From JAXHUH01 sp034211175 (GTDB lineage: Bacteria; Actinomycetota; Acidimicrobiia; Acidimicrobiales; CAIXPF01), in assembly GCA_034211175.1 (NCBI GenBank), contig JAXHUH010000202.1, positions 1 to 7,652 of the forward strand: DNA of 7,652 nt, read 5' to 3'. Numbering within the stretch: position 1 is the first letter of the stretch; each line of letters begins with the position of its first letter. Positions 1 to 5,535 of this stretch are shown piece after piece. Position numbers and translations under genes: made by a program. The notes below the pieces were generated by a model that was not told where the DNA came from, made no database searches, and was given only the letters and a program-made list of their open reading frames with translations.

Positions 1-2
1 TG

Positions 3-1196
3 CTGGTGACGATGGGTCGCCTGGCCGACCGCTACGGGCGCCGTCGCCTGTTCACGATCGGTCTCGTCGTGTTCTCCGCGGCGTCGCTGCTCGTCGGGCT
101 CGCCCCCGACGTCGCGCCGCACGTCGGCGCCCGGGCGCTCCAGGGTGTCGGCGGTGCGCTCCTGCTCCCGGCGTCGCTCGGGCTCCTGCTCGCGGTCACC
201 CCGACCGATCGGCGCTCGACGATGGTGGCGGCGTGGGGTGCGCTCTCGTCGCTCGGCATCGCCACCGGCCCCTCCGTCGGCGCGGTCATCGTCGAGTTCG
301 CGGGCTGGCGGTGGGCGTTCCTGATCCTGCCGCCGGTGGCGCTCGTGTCCTGGCTGTTCGGCCGGGGCCACCTCGTCGACCCGCCGACCGATCCGACCGC
401 CCCCGTGCCCGACATCGCCGGGTCGGCGCTGCTGATGGGGGCGGTGGCGTCGTTCGTGTTCGCCATCAGCCAGAGCCGCCCGTGGGGCTGGTCCGACCCC
501 GGTGTCCGGGCCGCGTTCGCCCTCGCCGCCGCCTTCGCCGTGGTGTTCGCGCTCCGCTCGCGGCGGCACCCGGCGCCGGTGCTGCCCCTCGACCTGTTCC
601 GCTCCCGGGCGTTCTCCGCGTCGAACACCAGCGCGCTCGTGCTCAGCATCGCCCTCGGCGGGATCCTGCTGGTCAACATCCTGTTCCTGACCGGGGTCTG
701 GGGGTACTCGATCCTCGGCGCCGGCCTGGCCTCGACGCCGGCGCCGCTCGTCGTGACCGTCGTGTCACCCCTCGCCGGACGACTGGCCGACCGCATCGGC
801 GAACGTCCACTCGCCGCGCCCGGCGCGCTGGTGTTCGCGTCCGGGGTCGTCTGGTACCTGTGGCGGGTCGGGGAGAGCGCGGCCTACTGGACCGAGTGGC
901 TGCCCGGCAACATCGCCGTCGGTGTCGGCATCGGGATGACCCTGCCGATGCTGTCGTCGTCCGCGGTGCGCGACGTCGCCGCCGACCGATACGCCGTGGC
1001 CGGCGGTGTCCTCCAGACCGCCCGCCAGATCGGCTCCGCGCTCGGTGTCGCGCTCGTCGTCGCCATCATCGGCGACCCCGGCCCCGACGAGGCGCTGGCC
1101 GCGTTCGACCGCGCCTGGGTCGTCATCGCCGTCCTCGGCGCTAGCTCCGCCATCACGAGCTGGTCCATCGGCCCCCGCCCGCCGGTGACCGCCTGA
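3..1196 (+). CDS. DHA2-family (EmrB/QacA-like) MFS drug-efflux permease, 5'-truncated by the window edge
   Basis: This is an inner-membrane, probably proton-driven, efflux transporter of the major facilitator superfamily; the substrate cannot be told. The frame is open to the left edge, so 397 residues are visible and the start is outside. Numbering from the GTG at 6, the visible part opens directly in the motif A loop (GRLADRYGRRR, 4-14), which lies between TM2 and TM3. About 50-60 N-terminal residues are therefore missing. Motif B follows (RALQGVGGA, 43-51), then a motif C-like segment (GIATGPSVGAVIVEFAGWRW, 84-103). A second copy of motif A (GRLADRIGERPL, 258-269) marks the C-terminal half. 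About a dozen hydrophobic segments and the segment preceding LPLDLFRSRAF fit the 14-TM DHA2 layout rather than 12-TM MFS. The TGA stop is 18 nt from the stop of the convergent UvrD-like gene. The family is clear; the drug-export role is inferred from the family. Confidence 0.92.
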   Translation: MVTMGRLADRYGRRRLFTIGLVVFSAASLLVGLAPDVAPHVGARALQGVGGALLLPASLGLLLAVTPTDRRSTMVAAWGALSSLGIATGPSVGAVIVEFAGWRWAFLILPPVALVSWLFGRGHLVDPPTDPTAPVPDIAGSALLMGAVASFVFAISQSRPWGWSDPGVRAAFALAAAFAVVFALRSRRHPAPVLPLDLFRSRAFSASNTSALVLSIALGGILLVNILFLTGVWGYSILGAGLASTPAPLVVTVVSPLAGRLADRIGERPLAAPGALVFASGVVWYLWRVGESAAYWTEWLPGNIAVGVGIGMTLPMLSSSAVRDVAADRYAVAGGVLQTARQIGSALGVALVVAIIGDPGPDEALAAFDRAWVVIAVLGASSAITSWSIGPRPPVTA

Positions 1197-1218
1197 CGGC
1201 ACCTCCGCAGAGGTTCAG
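1193..1218. terminator. Hairpin spanning both convergent stop codons, candidate bidirectional terminator
   Basis: The 18-nt gap between the permease stop (1194-1196) and the UvrD-like stop (1215-1217) contains a perfect 5-bp inverted repeat, ACCTC at 1201-1205 and GAGGT at 1210-1214, around the loop CGCA. CTGA at 1193-1196 can also pair with TCAG at 1215-1218, leaving CGGC (1197-1200) as a bulge, so both stop codons lie in the stem. No T-tract follows on either strand, so it is not a textbook intrinsic terminator. It may still end or stabilise both transcripts. The pairing is seen directly; the function is inferred. Confidence 0.4.
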
Positions 1219-3374
1219 CCATCCGGTCGGGCGAGGAACCGGGAGGGACTGCCGGACCAGCCGATCCACAGGTGATCGCGGGCCCGGGTGCAGGCCACGT
1301 AGAGGAGGCAACGCTCCCGCCGTAGGTCCAGGTCGTGCTGGACCGGGTCCTCGTCCGCCGCGGTGAGGTCCCACGGGGCGGGGACGACGTCGTCGGAGGC
1401 GTCGACGATGGCGACGCAGCGGAACTCCAGGCCCTTGAGGCGGTGCATCGTGCCGACCCGGACACCGGGCGCAATCGGGAGCTCACGGCCCAACACGCAC
1501 ACGTCCAGGCCGGCGTCGGTCAGCGCCCGCCGCACACCGCGGAACGGCCGCTTCGTCCTAGCCGTGACCGCGATGTCGGACGCGTCGATTCCGGCGTCGA
1601 CCCATGAGCGCACGTGCTTCGCCAGCTCGTCCAGTTGCGCACGGCGCGACGATGCTGCGCACGCCCGCGGCTCGGCGCCGTGGAGGAAGCTGTGGTAGTC
1701 GCCGATACGGCGGCCGACCGTGCCGCCGTCGAGGTCGTCGAACACCTCTCGGCCGAGCACGCCCAGCCCCCAGCGCAGGATCTCGGCCGTCGTGCGGTAG
1801 TTGACCCGAAGCGTGTGGGAGCGGCCCCGGATGTTCACGCCGACCTTCGACAGCGACGAGCGCCGGTCGTAGATCCGCTGATGGGAGTCGCCGACGATGA
1901 ACAGGTCGTTCGGGCCCTCCGCCACCGCAGCCCGCAGCATCCGCCACTGGGCCTCGTGGAGGTCCTGTCCCTCGTCGACCACCACGTGACCGTACGGCGG
2001 CTCGTCGCGGGCCCGGAGGTGGCGGGTGGCGTCGACCGCCACCTGGAGGTGCGTGCGCCAGCCCCGGTCGGCCAGGCGTTCCCGCAGCGCCTCGATCACG
2101 CGCCACACGTCCGCCCGCCCCCGCCGGTCGAGGCGCACGCCCCGCCCGGCGCGGCTCGCCCGGAAGTAGTCCTCGCGGGTCGTGCACTCGCGGGCGAGGA
2201 CGACGTGGTCCCACTCACCGAGCACGAACGCCACGCTCAGGTGGTCCTGCAGCCCGAGCTCGGCGAGCACGTCACCGCATCGCTCCGCCACCTCCTTGCC
2301 CGACGCGATCGCGACGCCCGCGCCCTCGGCGTCGCGGACGATCCGGTGGGCGAGCTGGTCGACGTTGGTCACCTCCACCCGGTCGAGCAGCTCCGGGCCG
2401 CCGAGCAGCTCCAGGTCCGCGGCGATCGTCTGCGCCAGGTTCCGGGTGAAGGTCGTGAACAGGATCGGGGGCCCGTCCCCGGACGGTTCGGTCGCGAGCG
2501 CGTCGGCCAGTGCCTTCGTGCGGTGGAGCGCGACCACGGTCTTGCCGGTGCCCGCTCCGCCGGTGACCCGCACCGGCCCGTTGTAGGCGTCGCGGTAGGC
2601 GATCGATCGCTGCGAGTGGTGCAGGTAGGTGCGCCACCGGGCGAGCGGCGCGTCGAGGAGCTCCTCCAGCTCGCGCTCGTCGGCGATGACGCGGAACCGC
2701 GTGCCCGACGCCGGGGCGGTGAGAGCACCGGCGACGTCGGTCGGGTCGACCTCCGCCGGTTCGATCGACCCCGCCACCTTTGCGTAGATCTCCTCGACGC
2801 TCTCGTCGCCCGACAGCAGGATCAGCGCCTCGGCCTGCCCCTGGGGGAGGAGACCGAGGAGCCCGGCCAGCTCGTCCTCGGTCGTGAACGCCCGGACCGC
2901 GGGAACCACGCCCGGATCGATGCCGAGCCTCGTGAGGTCCCGGTCCGATCGGTGGGCGAACAGGCCCGCGGCCGTCGGCTCGGCCGGGGCGGACGCCGCG
3001 ACGTCGGCGACCGCACCTTCGATCGCGACGACGTCGAAGATCTCGAGCGCACCGGTCGCCTCGTTGACCCGGAACTCGTTGTTCGCCATCCACCGGTCGG
3101 CGTCGTCGTGGGTCAGGATCCGGGTGAGGACCAGCGTCTGGTCGTCCCCGGCGTCGACGACGATGCCGCGGTGGTTGTCGTCGATGCGGATCGTGCGGGC
3201 CCGGGCGTCGCGGGCGCCGTGGTAGCGCTCGTAGTGGAGCCCCTTCATCGACGCGAGCTCGTGGTACGGCAGCTCGCGGACCGTGCCGGCGATCTCCCGC
3301 ACCTTCTTCTGGGCGCGCTTCGACAGCCCGGCGTACTCCGCGAGCATGTCGGCGGACATCGCCAGCACGGCCAT
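1215..3374 (-). CDS. UvrD/Rep-like SF1 helicase with N-terminal RelE/ParE-like domain
   Basis: This 719-residue ATP-dependent translocase/helicase is predicted to act on DNA in the cytoplasm. Residues 1-112 resemble a RelE/ParE-type toxin fold, with a charged helix, SMKGLHYERYHGARD, TIRIDDNHRGIVV and a THDDADRW segment like the HHDDAYxWA signature of toxin-headed UvrD proteins. A linker follows (140-205, starting HRSDRDLTRLGI). The SF1 motifs come in order: Walker A GAGTGKT (273-279), Ia ILFTTFTRNLAQT (304-316), II DEGQD (467-471), III GDSHQRIYD (495-503), IV NYRTT (525-529), V GTMHRLKGLEF (641-651) and VI YVACTRARD (692-700). All look intact. The protein ends 19 residues after motif VI, so no C-terminal nuclease domain is present. 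The ATG at 3374 is chosen because it overlaps the GTPase stop as TGATG and has GGGGAGG 7 nt upstream. The in-frame start at 3548 would add 58 low-complexity Arg/Gly residues inside the GTPase gene. It is the last gene of the operon. The helicase class is certain, but the biological role is not. Confidence 0.93.
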   Translation of the reverse strand: MAVLAMSADMLAEYAGLSKRAQKKVREIAGTVRELPYHELASMKGLHYERYHGARDARARTIRIDDNHRGIVVDAGDDQTLVLTRILTHDDADRWMANNEFRVNEATGALEIFDVVAIEGAVADVAASAPAEPTAAGLFAHRSDRDLTRLGIDPGVVPAVRAFTTEDELAGLLGLLPQGQAEALILLSGDESVEEIYAKVAGSIEPAEVDPTDVAGALTAPASGTRFRVIADERELEELLDAPLARWRTYLHHSQRSIAYRDAYNGPVRVTGGAGTGKTVVALHRTKALADALATEPSGDGPPILFTTFTRNLAQTIAADLELLGGPELLDRVEVTNVDQLAHRIVRDAEGAGVAIASGKEVAERCGDVLAELGLQDHLSVAFVLGEWDHVVLARECTTREDYFRASRAGRGVRLDRRGRADVWRVIEALRERLADRGWRTHLQVAVDATRHLRARDEPPYGHVVVDEGQDLHEAQWRMLRAAVAEGPNDLFIVGDSHQRIYDRRSSLSKVGVNIRGRSHTLRVNYRTTAEILRWGLGVLGREVFDDLDGGTVGRRIGDYHSFLHGAEPRACAASSRRAQLDELAKHVRSWVDAGIDASDIAVTARTKRPFRGVRRALTDAGLDVCVLGRELPIAPGVRVGTMHRLKGLEFRCVAIVDASDDVVPAPWDLTAADEDPVQHDLDLRRERCLLYVACTRARDHLWIGWSGSPSRFLARPDG

Positions 3375-3376
3375 CA
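3374..3376 (-). other. TGATG stop/start overlap, translational coupling of GTPase and UvrD-like genes
   Basis: Read on the minus strand, 3376-3372 is TGATG. The TGA ends the GTPase gene and its final A is the first base of the UvrD-like ATG. Such 1-nt overlaps usually mean that terminating ribosomes re-initiate on the downstream gene, keeping the two proteins in step. The overlap is seen directly; coupling is inferred. Confidence 0.75.
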
Positions 3377-5491
3377 GACGACCTCCCCGTTGCGTCGATC
3401 GGCCAGCGCCGCCGCCAGCTCGTGCGCGGTCCAGGCCGTGACCCGGCGCGCGTCCCAGCGGTGCTCGACCAGCCAGCGGTCGCGCTCGTCGTCGGTGTCG
3501 AAGACGACGCCGACCCCCCGGTCGGGCCAGGCCGCCTCGACCATCCATCCCGAGATCGCCTCGTCACGCACCTCCCAGCCGATCACCGGCTCAGGTGCAC
3601 CGAGGTCGCGGGCTGCCTCGAGGAGGGGGCGGACGGCGGAGTCGCACAGGTCGAGCTCCACCGACCAGGTCGCAGGCCGGGCCGCGGCGAGCGGCTCGGG
3701 CAGTGGGGCGTCGGGCGGTGGGGGCGCATGCGCGTCCCCGTCGGCCCCGATGACGAAGCCGCCGAGGCCGATCGCCGCCAGCACCGCCTCGACGCATGCC
3801 TCGTGCAGGCCCGACGGCGGGTCGGTCCGCATCGTCGGGCCGAGCAGGTACCGGCCGATGGTCTCGGCCCGCTCGGTCGCCGAGCCGGTACCCGAGCGAC
3901 GGTACGCGTCGATCCAGCCGTTGCGCTGGCGCCGGATCAGGTGCTCGGCGGTGGCGTGGCGCACCCGGTCGGACAGCTCGGCGCACACCGCGTCGATCGG
4001 CCCGGCCGCGTCGCTGTCGGCGAGCTGGTCGTCGAGCGTTCGGCGTACGGAAGCGACGACGGCGAGAGCCAGGTCCTCGGCAGGTAGGAGCTCACCGAAG
4101 CCGTCGGCGGTGCCGTCCGCCAACCGCCTGGCCAGCGCCTTGACGGTCTGCCACGGGCGTCGCTCGGGTGAGTGCGGTGGATCGAGCCCGAGGATGGCCC
4201 GCCACCGGGTCTCGTAGTCGACGAAGGCCTCCTCGACTGCCGCCTCGAGCGCATCGCCGTCGAGCGGCGACGCGGGGCGCGCCGGCCGGACCTCGGGGCC
4301 GCGGGGCGCGCCGCCGTCGAGGATGCGGGCCAGGAGCCCGTCGATCGCCTCGGTCGCCGCGGCGCCCGCATCCGGTCGGTCGAGGCCGTCGAGGAGCACG
4401 GTGCGCTCGTCGAGCAGGTCCCGCAGCGCCCGCCCGGAGCTCGGGCCGAGCTGGCGGGCCAGGTCGTCGCAGGTCTCGCGCAGCGACACCGCGAGCCGCC
4501 GGCGCTTCGCCGCCTGCGTTCGCAGGTCGGGCCCGACGAGCTGGTCGACGTGGGTGAAGCAGAACCCGACCTTGCGGGCGTGGCCCCGAACGGCGATCTG
4601 GCGGAGCGCGCCCGCCGACGCTGCCTGCACCGGCTGTGTCGCGTTGTCCACGACCAGTACCGCGTCGGCGTCGCTCAGCTGGTCGAGGAGGGCCGGCGGC
4701 AACGACGTCGCCGTGGCCTGCACGTGGCCGAGGCCCTCGCTGTCGACGAGCATGATCGGCCCCCGCAGCCCGCCCGGCCCGAACGGGCCCCGGGCCCGCA
4801 CGCCGTCGACCAGCGGGGTCACGAGCGATCCGAACAGGCGGGCGTCGTTCGACACCAGCGGTCGCAGGTGCTCGAGCAGCTCACCGACGGTCGGCGCCGT
4901 CGTCCACCAGCCGAGTGGCCACCGGGAACGCTCGTGGACCAGGTTGCCGGAGCCGAGCTCGTTGAGGCGGAGCCGGAGGTGGTCGACCACGTGCTCGGTC
5001 AGCGCCCCGAGGACCCGCTCGCGGTCCTTCGATCCGCCCCGGTGGGCGATCGCCGCGGCGCGCAGGTGGTCGAGCAGTGTCCGGTACGGCTCCGGAGGGT
5101 GGTGCTCGTCCACCAGGTCGCCGAGCAGCGGGAGCAGCCGGATGCGCTGCTCGGCGTGCTCGACCAGTGCGTCGACGACCGAAGCCGCCGGTCGTCCGTG
5201 ACCGATCGCGGTGGCTGTGGCCTCGAGGTTCTCCCACACCGCGGCGCGCACCTCGGCCTCGGAACGGAACGTCGCCACCGCGGCGGGCGCGGTGCTCCCG
5301 TCGAAAAGCACCTCGGTGGTGGCGACCGTCGTCTTCGTCGTCGACACCGCCGGGAAGTCGGCCTCGTCGTCAGCGCCGATCAGGCGGCGCACCAGCGTCG
5401 ACTTGCCGGAGCCGGTGGCACCGACGACGAGCACGACGGTCGCCCCGTCGCTGCCGATGTGCCGTTCCCTGAACGCAGAAGCGGTGCTCAC
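3374..5491 (-). CDS. Large P-loop GTPase-like protein with a long insertion and a C-terminal helicase-tail-like module
   Basis: I do not recognise a named family for this 705-residue protein. It begins with a nucleotide-binding core. Walker A/G1 is GATGSGKS (24-31) after the strand TVVLVV. A Thr-rich G2/switch I candidate STTKTTVATTEV (50-61) follows. G3 is DSEG (250-253) after PIMLV. ADAVLVVDNATQP (275-287) then leads to FTHVDQL (312-318), where THVD stands in the G4 position normally held by N/TKxD. About 190 residues (56-249) lie between G2 and G3, far more than in small GTPases. A mostly helical region (about 325-580) and a Pro/Ala linker (589-606) follow. The C-terminal segment (635-699: VIGWEVRDEAISG, MVEAAWPDRGVGVVFD) resembles a module I associate with DUF1998 helicases. 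No signal peptide or TM segment is seen, so it is probably cytoplasmic. The GTG start has GAGGAGG 6 nt upstream. It sits between the two helicase genes and may be their nucleotide-driven regulator or assembly factor (inference). An ATPase rather than GTPase activity is possible because G4 is non-standard. Confidence 0.85.
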   Translation of the reverse strand: MSTASAFRERHIGSDGATVVLVVGATGSGKSTLVRRLIGADDEADFPAVSTTKTTVATTEVLFDGSTAPAAVATFRSEAEVRAAVWENLEATATAIGHGRPAASVVDALVEHAEQRIRLLPLLGDLVDEHHPPEPYRTLLDHLRAAAIAHRGGSKDRERVLGALTEHVVDHLRLRLNELGSGNLVHERSRWPLGWWTTAPTVGELLEHLRPLVSNDARLFGSLVTPLVDGVRARGPFGPGGLRGPIMLVDSEGLGHVQATATSLPPALLDQLSDADAVLVVDNATQPVQAASAGALRQIAVRGHARKVGFCFTHVDQLVGPDLRTQAAKRRRLAVSLRETCDDLARQLGPSSGRALRDLLDERTVLLDGLDRPDAGAAATEAIDGLLARILDGGAPRGPEVRPARPASPLDGDALEAAVEEAFVDYETRWRAILGLDPPHSPERRPWQTVKALARRLADGTADGFGELLPAEDLALAVVASVRRTLDDQLADSDAAGPIDAVCAELSDRVRHATAEHLIRRQRNGWIDAYRRSGTGSATERAETIGRYLLGPTMRTDPPSGLHEACVEAVLAAIGLGGFVIGADGDAHAPPPPDAPLPEPLAAARPATWSVELDLCDSAVRPLLEAARDLGAPEPVIGWEVRDEAISGWMVEAAWPDRGVGVVFDTDDERDRWLVEHRWDARRVTAWTAHELAAALADRRNGEVV
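3382..3388 (-). promoter_or_regulatory. Shine-Dalgarno of the UvrD-like gene (decides its start)
   Basis: On the minus strand GGGGAGG lies 7 nt before the ATG at 3374, inside the last codons of the GTPase gene (the NGEVV tail). Its strength and spacing support this start over the longer in-frame alternative at 3548. Confidence 0.8.
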
Positions 5492-5497
5492 CCGCTG

Positions 5498-5504
5498 CCT
5501 CCTC
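5498..5504 (-). promoter_or_regulatory. Shine-Dalgarno of the GTPase-like gene (supports GTG start)
   Basis: GAGGAGG on the minus strand lies 6 nt before the GTG at 5491. There is no methionine codon before the P-loop that could serve as an alternative, so this site fixes the start within the 37-nt gap after the helicase stop. Confidence 0.8.
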
Positions 5505-5520
5505 GGTCGGGTCTCTCGGT

Positions 5521-5535
5521 CACCTGCGTCAGGTG
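5521..5535. repeat. Perfect 6-bp inverted repeat over the helicase stop codon
   Basis: CACCTG (5521-5526) and CAGGTG (5530-5535) are perfect inverted repeats around a 3-nt spacer. They overlap the helicase TGA (5531-5529) and lie just upstream of the GTPase Shine-Dalgarno. On mRNA this can form a short GC-rich hairpin. It lacks a U-tract, so it is more likely a processing or translation-pacing element, or a protein-binding palindrome, than a terminator. It may also be chance at this base composition. Confidence 0.35.

Noticed and set aside
1..1196. The permease as a component of the candidate defence system
   Set aside because: It is on the opposite strand, converges on the operon, and is an ordinary DHA2 transporter. 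Nothing in the sequence links it to the other genes.
3375..3548. 58-residue N-terminal extension of the UvrD-like protein from an upstream in-frame start
   Set aside because: The extension is Arg/Gly-rich and lies inside the GTPase coding region. The ATG at 3374 has a good Shine-Dalgarno and a TGATG coupling signal.
2272..3567. Minus-strand frame of 431 codons in another phase over the UvrD-like gene
   Set aside because: The translation is Arg/Gly/Pro low complexity, while the overlapping frame carries all SF1 motifs.
1614..4217. Very long + strand open frame (867 codons) opposite the UvrD-like and GTPase genes
   Set aside because: It lies antisense to two genes with full helicase and P-loop motifs, crosses their junction, and its translation is Arg/Gly/Pro/Val-rich with no recognisable domain. 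This is a typical high-GC shadow frame.
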